In this document: positions 19,681 through 28,444 of the stretch, piece after piece | How the letters are laid out: the number at the start of each line of letters is the position of its first letter | Numbering within the stretch: position 1 is the first letter of the stretch | Source: Thermoplasmata archaeon | GTDB lineage: Archaea; Thermoplasmatota; Thermoplasmata; Lutacidiplasmatales; SKW197 | Reading direction: 5' to 3' | Assembly: GCA_038874435.1 (NCBI GenBank) | Contig: JAVZCK010000003.1 | Coordinates: 62,001-126,000 of the forward strand | Length of the DNA stretch: 64,000 bases | The notes under the pieces: generated by a model | Database searches by the model: none | Seen by the model: the letters and a program-made list of their open reading frames with translations, nothing else | What the model was told of the DNA's origin: nothing | Made by a program: the position numbers and the translations under genes

Positions 19681-19766
19681 AAGTGTTTACGCTGCTTTTT
19701 CCCGCAGCAGGATTACTACCCAAAACTTTAACTACCAATTTATTTTCATAGATTTTGGTGAACGCA

Positions 19767-20963
19767 ATGGCAAGAAACATCCTGGTAAACAAGTCAGAAC
19801 TTCTTCCGATAGAGCAGCAGGAATTTGAGATTGTAGAACGAAAAGGTTTAGGACATCCAGACAGTATTGCAGATGGAATTGCAGAGAGTGTAAGCCGAGC
19901 CCTCTGCAAAATGTATATAGAGAGGTATGGCAGAATCCTTCATCATAATACGGATGAATGTGAGGTGGTAGGAGGTCAAAGCGCGCCTAAATTCGGTGGT
20001 GGTGTAATTCTGGAGCCAGTTTACATTCTCTTAGTCGGTCGGGCAACGACGGAAGTGAATGGGGAACGACTGCCCTATCGCACAGTGGCAATAAAGGCGG
20101 CAGCGGAGTATCTAAAGAAAGTGTGCAGGCATTTGGATGTTGAAGCAGATATCACATTCGATTGCAGGATTGGAAAGGGCTCTGTTGACCTTCGTGCAGT
20201 TTATGATACACAACGACAGCTTGCAAATGATACGTCTTTTGGTGTTGGTTTTGCACCCCTCAGCGAAACTGAGAAGATAACACTGGAGATTGAGAAATAC
20301 ATGAATGGTAAGTTAAAACGGACGATGCCAGAGATAGGAGAAGACATAAAGGTAATGAGTTACCGACAAGGAGACAAAATCAATGTGACTGTTGCTGTGG
20401 CAATGGTTGATTCTGAAATCCCAAACAAGGAGCATTACATCAACACGATAGCAGAGCTGCGCGAAGTACTGAAGAAATACGCCTCAAGATTTACAAAACG
20501 TGAGGTGAACATCTCAGTTAATACTGCAGATAACTACGATGAAAACATTTTCTACTTAACAGTGACAGGGCTTTCAATGGAAAATGGTGATGACGGCTCT
20601 GTGGGTAGGGGTAATAGAGCAAATGGTTTAATCACTCCATGTAGGTTTATGAGCTTAGAAGCGAGCGCAGGCAAGAATCCTGTTACTCATGTTGGAAAGC
20701 TCTACAACCTTCTTGCCACAGACATTGCGAAGGAGATTGTGAAGGCGAATCAAGACACAGTGGCAGACGCATATGTGCGAATTCTCTCGCAGATAGGAAA
20801 GCCAATTGACGAGCCCCAGATTGCTACTGTTTCTCTAGTTATGAAAGATGCTAAGAAGTTTGCAAGTGTGGAGAAGGAAGCGAGGAACATTGCTGACGAG
20901 AAGCTGAAGAACATCAGTAGGATGACTGAAAAGATTTACAGAGGAGAATACACTGTATTCTAA
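19767..20963 (+). CDS. mat: Archaeal-type S-adenosylmethionine synthetase
   Basis: This makes SAM from methionine and ATP. Its 398 residues match the archaeal MAT family, which is distinct from bacterial Met[44 protein letters not shown], a [14 protein letters not shown] loop and [19 protein letters not shown]. The ATG at 19767 has GGTGA 4 nt upstream; TTG/GTG codons just before it are part of that ribosome site. SAM is a substrate of QueA, encoded elsewhere in this window, although co-regulation is not indicated. A KaiC-like ATPase gene follows after 18 nt. Confidence 0.95.
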   Translation: MARNILVNKSELLPIEQQEFEIVERKGLGHPDSIADGIAESVSRALCKMYIERYGRILHHNTDECEVVGGQSAPKFGGGVILEPVYILLVGRATTEVNGERLPYRTVAIKAAAEYLKKVCRHLDVEADITFDCRIGKGSVDLRAVYDTQRQLANDTSFGVGFAPLSETEKITLEIEKYMNGKLKRTMPEIGEDIKVMSYRQGDKINVTVAVAMVDSEIPNKEHYINTIAELREVLKKYASRFTKREVNISVNTADNYDENIFYLTVTGLSMENGDDGSVGRGNRANGLITPCRFMSLEASAGKNPVTHVGKLYNLLATDIAKEIVKANQDTVADAYVRILSQIGKPIDEPQIATVSLVMKDAKKFASVEKEARNIADEKLKNISRMTEKIYRGEYTVF

Positions 20964-20981
20964 CTGGAGCGTGAAATTTAA

Positions 20982-21710
20982 ATGAACCGAGTCCAAACTG
21001 GCATTCAGGGATTTGACGAACTCATAAGTGGAGGTTTTCCAGAAGGCAGTATCAACATAATTTCCGGGCCTGCAGGTGCGGCAAAAAGTTTGTTTGCTCT
21101 CCACTTCATAATCAATGGTGCCGAAAGGTACAATGAGAACGGTGTATATTTCACAGTGGAGGAATCAGCAGACAGTTTGATAAAAACAGCTAGGATCTTT
21201 GGCTTTCCAATTGATCGTCTCATTGAGGAGAAAAGAGTGTTTATCATTGACCTTGGACAGCTTAAGGAAGGAAACGAAGCCGGTTTGGAAGAAATGGAAA
21301 AGCGGGAAATGATAAATTTTGACACAATCAAAAACTTTCTTACAAATTTTATAGGAGCAGCTGGAATAAAGCGAGTGGTGCTAGATTCTCTGAATGGTGT
21401 GGCAATTTACTACAAAACAAGTGAACAACTTCGTGCGGAGATTTTCAGGTTCATGCGGTTTTTGAGAGCAAAAGGTGTGACCTCTGTGATAGTGTCAGAA
21501 TCCCTTGTGAGGAGTGGTGAGGACACGAAATCAGGGATAGAGACGTTCATTGGAGATTCTATCATTGCTATGGGACTGGAGAAATTTGAGGGCGAGTACA
21601 GGAGGACAATTACGGTTGTGAAGATGAGACACACAAGGCACGATACAGCAACCCATCCATTTCTCATAGGTGAAAATGGAATTGAAGTAGCATCAGAAAT
21701 GAACCTATAA
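20982..21710 (+). CDS. KaiC-like RecA-superfamily ATPase, single domain
   Basis: This encodes 242 residues, one KaiC/RadA-like domain. It opens NRVQTGIQGFDELISGGFPEG, has a Walker A region reading SGPAGAAKSLFALHFI, a paired-glutamate YFTVEESADSLIK segment, a Walker B-like RVVLDSLNGVAIYY and a C-terminal TVVKMRHTRHDTATHPFLI. In Walker A the glycine before the lysine is Ala. Such stand-alone KaiC-like proteins are abundant in archaea and act as ATP-dependent signalling or assembly switches; the partner is unknown. It is probably co-transcribed with SAM synthetase. A paralogue lies at 62622. Confidence 0.85.
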   Translation: MNRVQTGIQGFDELISGGFPEGSINIISGPAGAAKSLFALHFIINGAERYNENGVYFTVEESADSLIKTARIFGFPIDRLIEEKRVFIIDLGQLKEGNEAGLEEMEKREMINFDTIKNFLTNFIGAAGIKRVVLDSLNGVAIYYKTSEQLRAEIFRFMRFLRAKGVTSVIVSESLVRSGEDTKSGIETFIGDSIIAMGLEKFEGEYRRTITVVKMRHTRHDTATHPFLIGENGIEVASEMNL

Positions 21711-21756
21711 AACCAAAATTTTTTATTCCCACATTGTAATTCAGTATTGTGGAAAC

Positions 21757-23586
21757 ATGGCTGTTTATCTAGTACAGGTATGGCATTTGCATCAACCAGT
21801 AACGCAGGAGAAGCGATGGATAGATGTAGCCACTGAGAAAGCGTACAACAAACTACTGGATACCTATGGAAAGCATCCTACCATAAAATTTAACTTAAAC
21901 ATAACTGGATCATTGCTCGAGAATCTTGAGAAATATCATCCTGAGACGATTGAAAGGGTGAGAGCAGGAATAGCGAGAGGGCAGTTACGGCTTATTACGA
22001 CGGGTTATTACCAACCTCTGATTCCCTTGATTCCAAGTGCTCATGCAATTGCTCACATTAGAAAGAACACGGAAACCCTTAGACGAATTTTTGGGCAGGA
22101 ACCAAAGTCAGCATGGGTGCCAGAGCGCGCGTGGGAACCATGGGAGGCAGAAGTGTGGGCGGATGCAGGAGTAGAAAATGTATTGATAGACGACCATGTG
22201 CTCCAACGTGGTAATCCAGAACTACCAGAAACTGCAAAATACTACGTTCATCAGGCGGAACACAACAAGAAGAATGTGAATGTGTTTCTGATTGATAAAG
22301 AAATGAGGTATCTTGTGCCGTGGGAACCAGTAAAAAAGGTTGTTGATTACATTCATGGTGTTGAGAAAAAAACAGATGGAAAGGCAGTAATTACATTCGG
22401 CGACGATGGAGAGAAGATGGGCGAGTGGCCGCACACAGAGAATGCCTGTGAGTGGCTGGACGAGTTTCTCGCAGTGCTAGAGAAGGATAAAAAAGTCAGA
22501 CCAGTGTGGCTTGAGGATTACATTGCCGAAGTTGGTACAAGTGGGAAAGCAAACTTTCCGTCAGTCACTTATGTGGAAATGGAGAAATGGTGTTTCGGGA
22601 GCATACACAACTGGACAAAACACCCACTCGTCAGAGACATGTATGCACGTCTCCAGGAGGCAATTGAGACAAACCTACCAATCAATGACTACATCTTGCG
22701 AGCTGAGTGCAACGACCCCTACTGGTACGCAAGAAGGATGACATATCATAGACAACTCATCTATAGAAATCTAATTCTCTTCGATAGAGAAGTGTGGAGA
22801 GAAGCCGTTGAGGTTAAGGATAGAAATGGAGATGGTGCCAGAGAAGTATTATTTTCTACAATGAGCCAGAGAATCTACATCGATGCAAGTGGTAGGATCT
22901 ATGAGTGGGATCTTGCAGAGGGCTGGAACATTGTTAACACTGGATTCTTTGATGCATTTGAAGAGGAGAAACAATATATGCCAGATGAGGGCATATTCAA
23001 GAGGAAAAAGAGGAATTGCTGCACGGACTGGATAAATATGAATGCTCTGCTGGAGGAGGCGGAAATTGTTTGCTCTGATGCAGGCACAGTAAAATTTGTG
23101 AGGAACCATGAGGGATTGGGAATAGAGAAGGAGTACACTTTAAAGGATGAAGTCTTGTATGTAAGGGTGGCGTTAAAAAACTTAACTAGGAAGAAACAAA
23201 AATTCAGTTTCAGGGAAGAATTCTGTTTCACTCTGCCAACTGATTCTGTGGAGCGCAGCATCACAAAGGACCACCGCTACATTTTTGATTTTGCTGGTAA
23301 AATTATAGAGCAGGAAGTGTGCAATGGTGAAGATGGAGAAGGCGTTTCTTGGGCATGCTGTTATGACCACCAGAATGAGATTGTTTGCGGAGCTGCCTGG
23401 GCACCAGGTAAAATCAAGAAGGTTATAAAGGAGATGGTAAGTGAGGGTATTGCGTTTTCGCCCTATTACGAATTGGAGCTGAAGCCAAGAGAAGAAATTA
23501 AGCTGGTTTTTGGTGTTTATGCTGGGAAGGGTGACTGGGAGAATATAAAAAAAGTGTTTGAGCTCGTATTGGTTCAACAACCTTAA
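21757..23586 (+). CDS. Glycoside hydrolase family 57, 4-alpha-glucanotransferase-like
   Basis: This encodes 609 residues with a GH57 barrel of about 1-330 and a beta-sandwich C-terminal domain. GH57 motifs in order are WHLHQPV (residues 9-15), GYYQPLIPLIP, AWVPERAWEP with the expected nucleophile Glu123, TFGDDGEKMGEWPH with the expected acid Asp216 and ECNDPYWYARRM. Spacing closely matches the Thermococcus 4-alpha-glucanotransferase, whose nucleophile is also Glu123. It should remodel alpha-1,4-glucans in the cytoplasm (no signal peptide), pointing to storage-polysaccharide metabolism. The promoter lies in the 46-nt AT-rich gap after the KaiC-like gene. Confidence 0.9.
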   Translation: MAVYLVQVWHLHQPVTQEKRWIDVATEKAYNKLLDTYGKHPTIKFNLNITGSLLENLEKYHPETIERVRAGIARGQLRLITTGYYQPLIPLIPSAHAIAHIRKNTETLRRIFGQEPKSAWVPERAWEPWEAEVWADAGVENVLIDDHVLQRGNPELPETAKYYVHQAEHNKKNVNVFLIDKEMRYLVPWEPVKKVVDYIHGVEKKTDGKAVITFGDDGEKMGEWPHTENACEWLDEFLAVLEKDKKVRPVWLEDYIAEVGTSGKANFPSVTYVEMEKWCFGSIHNWTKHPLVRDMYARLQEAIETNLPINDYILRAECNDPYWYARRMTYHRQLIYRNLILFDREVWREAVEVKDRNGDGAREVLFSTMSQRIYIDASGRIYEWDLAEGWNIVNTGFFDAFEEEKQYMPDEGIFKRKKRNCCTDWINMNALLEEAEIVCSDAGTVKFVRNHEGLGIEKEYTLKDEVLYVRVALKNLTRKKQKFSFREEFCFTLPTDSVERSITKDHRYIFDFAGKIIEQEVCNGEDGEGVSWACCYDHQNEIVCGAAWAPGKIKKVIKEMVSEGIAFSPYYELELKPREEIKLVFGVYAGKGDWENIKKVFELVLVQQP

Positions 23587-23591
23587 ATATT
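23582..23591 (+). promoter_or_regulatory. TATA box of the duplicated HTH regulator
   Basis: CTTAAATATT overlaps the GH57 stop and is centred 27 nt before the ATG at 23614, the spacing of a leaderless transcript. Confidence 0.5.
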
Positions 23592-23613
23592 TTGATTTAT
23601 TCTCTCGGGCCAT

Positions 23614-24675
23614 ATGCCTGCCTATAAATTTTCAAAACTTGAGATGAGGGCAGTTGAATACCTTGCTAAGATACCCGGGGTTGACGATAGATTGCTTGCA
23701 CATTATCTTCACATTCGAGAAAACGAAGCAAAAAAAATTCGGCGAAAACTCTCGAAGGTTCTAGAATCGGTAGTTTTCCCAAATTACGGATTACTGGGCT
23801 GGGAGTTAATCTTTGTGGCGTATTCCACACTGCCTGTGAAGGAAATCCCGTCTCAAGGTGCATTGGATGGCTGCACCCATGTTTATTGCTCTTCAGAGTA
23901 TTTTCTTGCAATTGGGTTCGCACAGAACTATAGCGAACTGGTTCGCATTTATGAAAAGCTCTGCCTTGGGCTCAAGGTATCACAAGAGCACTTGAAGCTA
24001 GTCATTTTCGCCCACGAATTTACGGAATTCCTAAGATTTTTTGACTATCAGCATGCAATTAGTAGAATTACTGGAAATCGGGATACAGGTACATCAGAGC
24101 AAGGAAGCACTCGGCATAAAGGATTGGACATTCTATCTCGCAAAATTCTATATCAACTTGTAGGTAATCCAGCAATGGATGAAAATACATTGAGCAAAAA
24201 ACTGGGAACAAGTTTGAGGGTTATAAAGCGAAAGTTAAGCTTTCTGAGAACCAATGGATACTGCGTGCATTCTGTAAATGTGGATTTAGAGATGCTGGGC
24301 TACACTGGACTTGCGTTCTATCATTTGGAGTTCTCACATAAAGAAAGGATGGAGGAGTTTCTTCAGGATACACAGTTACCAGCTATTTTTGTAATTTCGG
24401 ATGGTAGTAACGCATTTTTGCTGGTTCCATACACTCAACCAGATGAGATTTTTGAGACGAGTGTTTCAATCAGCGCAAGAACCTACAGGAGGCACGCAGT
24501 TAGCATCGTAAATTATGGTTATTTCCAGTTTAGTGAAATGAACAAGCTTAGAGAGAATGAATACCTTTCCGTGCTAGGAAGAAACAAGAACTTCATGTTT
24601 GGTGATGTTTTTGAAAGTGTTATCGCAAAACCTGAAGGAAGGGGCAATAAAACTAATACCAGAAACAGAAGATGA
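23614..24675 (+). CDS. Duplicated winged-helix regulator (Lrp/AsnC-like tandem)
   Basis: This encodes 353 residues in two similar halves. Each half starts with a winged helix-turn-helix (FSKLEMRAVEYLAKIPGVDD at 6; ILSRKILYQLVGNPAMDENT at about 168). A wing/linker follows with a shared turn (VVFPNYGLLGWELIFVAYST and VNVDLEMLGYTGLAFYHLEF), then a small alpha/beta sensing region. This is the order of Lrp-type regulators, fused in tandem. It likely binds DNA as an internally symmetric monomer or dimer. The target is unknown; the adjacent GH57 and Pelota genes are candidates. Its 3' end overlaps the Pelota gene by 65 nt. Confidence 0.7.
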   Translation: MPAYKFSKLEMRAVEYLAKIPGVDDRLLAHYLHIRENEAKKIRRKLSKVLESVVFPNYGLLGWELIFVAYSTLPVKEIPSQGALDGCTHVYCSSEYFLAIGFAQNYSELVRIYEKLCLGLKVSQEHLKLVIFAHEFTEFLRFFDYQHAISRITGNRDTGTSEQGSTRHKGLDILSRKILYQLVGNPAMDENTLSKKLGTSLRVIKRKLSFLRTNGYCVHSVNVDLEMLGYTGLAFYHLEFSHKERMEEFLQDTQLPAIFVISDGSNAFLLVPYTQPDEIFETSVSISARTYRRHAVSIVNYGYFQFSEMNKLRENEYLSVLGRNKNFMFGDVFESVIAKPEGRGNKTNTRNRR

Positions 24676-25657
24676 CCTCTGGTATCTTTCTCAAATCATT
24701 GAAGAGGAGGATTTTGTTAAAGGACTGACCTTCAGGAGGATGGAAGTAAGGGACGATGCGTTAAGAGCAGAGAGTGGAGAGAAAAAGCCAGTTGTGCTTG
24801 GCATTCGCGTGAAAAATGTAGAATTGAAGGAGTTCGGTGATGTTCTGCGTGTTACAGGTATAATTGAAACAGGCGAGCAGGGACTCGGGAGTCACCACAC
24901 AATAAATGTTGAGCCAGGCAAAGACATTTTAATTGTTAAAAAAGAGTGGAGTGAGGGAACTAAAAAGCTTCTGCAGGAGGCACTGAGTGCCAAGCGTGTT
25001 GAGGTTGTTTTTGTGGCCATGGATGATGCGAGTGCGCTAATTGCTACACTTACTGAACGAGGCATCAGACCAATTGCAGAGATTGGTTCGCAGATTTCCG
25101 GTAAGGATTACGAAGGAAAAAAGGAACAAGAGAAAGGGAGTTTTTACGAGGAAGTGCTTGAAGCCCTGAGTAGAGTTGTAGAGCCAAGCACGGTAATAGC
25201 GCTTTTAGGGCCTGGATTCTGGAAAGAAGAATTTTATGCGTTTTTAAAGGAGAAAGCAAGAGATTTGGGAGCAAGAACCACGGTGCTCAATGCCTCAAAT
25301 GCAGGGATTGCTGGCATAAATGAGGTTTTGAAGAAGGAAGTAAACATAAAGGGATTGAGTGAGGCAAAGGTTAAGTTGGAAACAGAGTATGTGGAAAAAT
25401 TTTTTGCAGAGATTGCGAAAAACGGTAATGTAGCATATGGTGTCAACGAAGTTGGCTATGCTGTGGAAATTGGTGCTGCGGAAGTGCTGCTAATTATTAC
25501 AACCTTACTTCGTAAAAAGGAATTTGAAAAGATTTTAAAGGATGCCCAAGCAACGAGATGCAAAATTGTAGCAGTAAGTCCAGAGCATGAGGCAGGTAGG
25601 AGATTCAGTGCAGTTGGGGGAATTGGGGCCTTCTTAAGATATAAAATAGAAAAATAG
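24611..25657 (+). CDS. pelA: mRNA surveillance protein Pelota (aPelota/Dom34)
   Basis: aPelota, with aABCE1, rescues stalled ribosomes. Its 348 residues cover three eRF1-like domains: the N-terminal Sm-like domain (KVLSQNLKEGAIKLIPETED, DDLWYLSQII), a central domain that lacks the GGQ of release factors, and a C-terminal domain (YGVNEVGYAVEIGAAEVLLI ... FSAVGGIGAFLRY). Relatives start with MKV, which here corresponds to a TTG at 24611 having a perfect GGTGAT 4 nt upstream (24601-24606). An ATG at 24605 overlaps that site and is less likely. The start lies within the preceding regulator gene. Confidence 0.93.
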   Translation: MKVLSQNLKEGAIKLIPETEDDLWYLSQIIEEEDFVKGLTFRRMEVRDDALRAESGEKKPVVLGIRVKNVELKEFGDVLRVTGIIETGEQGLGSHHTINVEPGKDILIVKKEWSEGTKKLLQEALSAKRVEVVFVAMDDASALIATLTERGIRPIAEIGSQISGKDYEGKKEQEKGSFYEEVLEALSRVVEPSTVIALLGPGFWKEEFYAFLKEKARDLGARTTVLNASNAGIAGINEVLKKEVNIKGLSEAKVKLETEYVEKFFAEIAKNGNVAYGVNEVGYAVEIGAAEVLLIITTLLRKKEFEKILKDAQATRCKIVAVSPEHEAGRRFSAVGGIGAFLRYKIEK

Positions 25658-25664
25658 GAATAAC

Positions 25665-26870
25665 TTACTTTCTGGCAATTTCACTTACACACTCAACGAA
25701 CTTCTTTGCATCTTCCTCTGTATTATAGAGGTAAAACGAAGCTCTGATGCAACCATCAATTTTTCTTGCATTAAACCAAGAATGAACGCATAATTTTCCG
25801 GTTCTCACCATGATGTTCTCAACCTCATCCAGTAAAATCCCCACATCATGTGGATACCAGCCCCTGATGTTAAATGAAAAGATACCACCTCTCAATTCTG
25901 CAGATTCAGGGCCAATCACAGAGATTTCCTTCAATTTTAAGAGTTCATCACTCACAATTTTGTTCAACTCAATCTCATGTTTTTCGATTTTTCTCATTCC
26001 AATCTTATTAAGGTAATCAATTGCAGCCCCACTTCCTATAATCCCAGCATAGTTCTGCAGTCCCGCCTCGAATCTAGCTGGAGGAGGCAGAAACTCAACG
26101 TTGTTGTATGTGGTGTTCGCAACCGTTTCTCCACCTGTAATAAAGGGTTCGAGTTTTTCAAACTGCCTTGAATTCACATAAAGCACACCTACACCAGTTG
26201 GGCCAAGCATCTTATGGAGAGAACAAACTGCAAAATCCGCACCAATTCTCTTGAGGTTGAGTTCCCTGTGTGGAGCACTCTGGGCGGCGTCGAGCAGCAC
26301 TAATGCACCATGTTTATGGGCCTCTGCTACAATCTTTTCTGCAGGAGTTGTCACACCATCCAGATTTGAAGTGTGCACAGAACTTACAAGCTTGACATTT
26401 TGTTTGTCTAGCACTTCAGAATAGGCATCCAGGTCAAATGTATTGTCTGGCTTACTTTTGACCACCATATGCTTTATGCCTTTCCTCTTTTTCAACGTGA
26501 GCCATGGCACAAGATTTGAATTGTGCTCCTTGTCCGTAGTGAGAACTACATCTCCCTTTCTAAGCTCGAGGGCATGGGCAATAAGGTTTATTCCCTCGGT
26601 GGCATTTTTTGTGAAAACTATTTCCTCTGGAGTGACACCTAAAAAATTAGCAATTTTCTTTCTTGATTCTTCCACGAGTGCTCCGACCTCCAAGGAAAGT
26701 GTATGTACACTTCTTCCACCACAAGCAGGAAAATTTTGATAATAGTTCAACAATGCCTCGATTACCTGCTTTGGTTTCAGAGCCATGCAAGCACTATCCA
26801 GGTAGATTATTCTCTTTCCGTTAATTTTTCTCTTCAAAACTGGAAAATCGCGACTCAAATCAGGGAGCAT
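25665..26870 (-). CDS. Cysteine desulfurase (SufS/CsdA type)
   Basis: This is a PLP-dependent class V aminotransferase-fold enzyme that takes sulfur from cysteine. Its 401 residues include the substrate/PLP motifs ATEGINLIAHAL, EHNSNLVPW and DAAQSAPHRELN. The PLP lysine is Lys220 in VCSLHKMLGPTGVGVLY, and the persulfide cysteine is Cys361 in VRTGKLCVHSWFN. Spacing matches the SufS group (group II). It should supply sulfur for Fe-S clusters, tRNA thiolation or pterin-dithiolene cofactors; MoaD, which needs a sulfur donor, is encoded in this window. It overlaps queH by 11 nt and is read from the same transcript. Confidence 0.9.
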   Translation of the reverse strand: MLPDLSRDFPVLKRKINGKRIIYLDSACMALKPKQVIEALLNYYQNFPACGGRSVHTLSLEVGALVEESRKKIANFLGVTPEEIVFTKNATEGINLIAHALELRKGDVVLTTDKEHNSNLVPWLTLKKRKGIKHMVVKSKPDNTFDLDAYSEVLDKQNVKLVSSVHTSNLDGVTTPAEKIVAEAHKHGALVLLDAAQSAPHRELNLKRIGADFAVCSLHKMLGPTGVGVLYVNSRQFEKLEPFITGGETVANTTYNNVEFLPPPARFEAGLQNYAGIIGSGAAIDYLNKIGMRKIEKHEIELNKIVSDELLKLKEISVIGPESAELRGGIFSFNIRGWYPHDVGILLDEVENIMVRTGKLCVHSWFNARKIDGCIRASFYLYNTEEDAKKFVECVSEIARK

Positions 26871-27420
26871 TCTCTAACCTCTTCAGCTTTTTCTCATGTC
26901 TTTCATACTCGCTGAAAATGCACCCGCAGTAGTTCTGGCGATATAAATTATAGTTCTTAGCAAGCTCGATGCTTTCCTTAAAGCCGGGGCGAAAATCCTC
27001 ATAGTAAAAGTCTAAGCCCTCTTCGTCTGCAATTCGTTTTCCAGTCTCAACTAGCAACTCATGTTTTTGATAAGGCGAGAGTAATAGAGTGGTGCTAAAC
27101 GCTCTGTAATCATGTTTTTTCGCAAATTTTGCAGCTGTTCTCAATCTTCCTTCATAACAGGCACTGCATCTAATCTTCCCCTCATTCTCAAGGGCAAGGA
27201 ATCTGGCAATGTAGTCCCTGTAGGGATAGCTGAAATTAAAAATTACTTTATCTCCCATCTGAGAAGCAAATTTTTTCAAAGTTTCAGCCCTCAACAAAAA
27301 TTCTTCTAGAGGATTGATGTTGGGATTGTAAAAGTACCCTGTAAACTCAATGTTCTTTTCCCTGAGTACTTTTCGCACATAGGTAAAGCAGGGAGCACAG
27401 CAGATGTGGAGGAGAAGCAT
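26860..27420 (-). CDS. queH: Epoxyqueuosine reductase QueH (DUF208)
   Basis: QueH reduces epoxyqueuosine to queuosine in tRNA, replacing the cobalamin-dependent QueG in some bacteria. Its 186 residues have the family cysteines: LLHICCAPCFTYV at the N-terminus, KIRCSACYEGRLRTAAKFA in the middle and YRQNYCGCIFSEYER near the end, expected to bind a [4Fe-4S] cluster and a second metal. Start and preceding stop abut (TAA then ATG). Finding it in an archaeal context is uncommon, and a QueA gene lies 4.2 kb away. In archaea the exact substrate could differ. Confidence 0.85.
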   Translation of the reverse strand: MLLLHICCAPCFTYVRKVLREKNIEFTGYFYNPNINPLEEFLLRAETLKKFASQMGDKVIFNFSYPYRDYIARFLALENEGKIRCSACYEGRLRTAAKFAKKHDYRAFSTTLLLSPYQKHELLVETGKRIADEEGLDFYYEDFRPGFKESIELAKNYNLYRQNYCGCIFSEYERHEKKLKRLENAP

Positions 27421-28332
27421 TTACTCACCAGTAATTTCTTTTTTCAGTTTCAGGACTTTCTTACTTTCTGGCCTTTCCCCGAGGTAAGCATTGAGTGCTG
27501 AGATTGCTTCAGATTTTTTTCCAAGCTTGTAGAGTGTCTTCACTTTCAATATACAGAAGTCCTCTGTCTTGCCCATGCTGGGCTCTACCGTGTTGAGAGC
27601 TTCTAGGGTCTCTGCATATCTTCTGCAGTGAAACAGGGCTTTTGCCTTTTTAAACAGAATTTCAGGTGGAGCATATCCCATTGAGATAGATTTGTTCAAC
27701 ATTGAAAGGGCACTGCTGTACTTTCTTTTCTTTAGGGCAAGGTCTGCCTTGCGCTGAAGTTCAAAAATTGCCTCTTGGAATATTCTGTCACCTATTTCCA
27801 TTTTTCTGGTTTTAGGAGAAAGCAGGTTGTTCATTTTTATGCTCAATTCCTCAAGCAAGATTCTGGTGTCCTTTACAGTGTCTATTTCACCATCCCAGTT
27901 TTCAAGCACTTTAGCATACATTTTTTCAATATCAGATGTGTACATCTCCAGCAATTCTCGTAGATTACCGAGCGTTTCTTCTGATATTAAATAATCATTT
28001 GCGATTGAAAGCACCACTGCGAGATTCACAAATTTACCAGTGCATAGAAGGACTGTGTAACCCTTTATATCAAATCTGCTGAAATTGGTGTCGGTGCCCC
28101 TCGCAAAGGAGTCAGTAATAAAGTTGAGGACGGCCTCAAACATTCCCGCAACCATGTCCGGGTCAGTTTCTCCTTCAACCCTCCAAGTTTTTCTTTGGAT
28201 TAGCTTCCCGGAACCCCTGTGAATCAAGTAGATATCTTCTATGAGTACTTTTGCTGCCTCTGGCACTTCTTGTTTCTCCTCTGCCTTTTCCTCTGTTGTG
28301 TCCTCACCAAACAACACAATTTTCTTTCCCAT
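27421..28332 (-). CDS. TPR protein with N-terminal sensor-like domain
   Basis: This encodes 303 residues. After an acidic N-terminal linker (EDTTEEKAEEKQEVPEAAK) comes an alpha/beta domain (EDIYLIHRGSGKLIQRKTWR ... RFDIKGYTVLLCTGKFVNLA) whose strand pattern recalls Roadblock/longin-type regulatory domains. A helical linker and TPR-like repeats follow (ADLALKKRKYSSALSMLNKS, AKALFHCRRYAETLEALNTV). It is likely a cytosolic scaffold or regulator. The chosen ATG (28332) fits a leaderless transcript from a TATA near 28349-28356; an in-frame TTG at 28359 lies on that box and is unlikely. It heads the queH and cysteine desulfurase transcript. Confidence 0.68.
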   Translation of the reverse strand: MGKKIVLFGEDTTEEKAEEKQEVPEAAKVLIEDIYLIHRGSGKLIQRKTWRVEGETDPDMVAGMFEAVLNFITDSFARGTDTNFSRFDIKGYTVLLCTGKFVNLAVVLSIANDYLISEETLGNLRELLEMYTSDIEKMYAKVLENWDGEIDTVKDTRILLEELSIKMNNLLSPKTRKMEIGDRIFQEAIFELQRKADLALKKRKYSSALSMLNKSISMGYAPPEILFKKAKALFHCRRYAETLEALNTVEPSMGKTEDFCILKVKTLYKLGKKSEAISALNAYLGERPESKKVLKLKKEITGE

Positions 28333-28444
28333 GGGATTTCCCAATAAACAATATAGCAATCAGGGATAAAAAAGTTAGCAATAGATGATTAGAGCATATT
28401 CTCGAATATCTGGCGATGCATCATTTTTCTTATACATAATAATA

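Noticed and set aside
19691-19708. GCTGC...GCAGC hairpin before the SAM synthetase gene as a SAM riboswitch
   Set aside because: A 5-bp stem alone lacks the helices and conserved core of any SAM riboswitch class, and such riboswitches are not established in archaea.
28360-28444. ATATTC-TC-GAATAT inverted repeat in the gap before the TPR gene
   Set aside because: It is a short AT-rich palindrome in an AT-rich gap, away from the TATA of either neighbour; chance is the simplest explanation.
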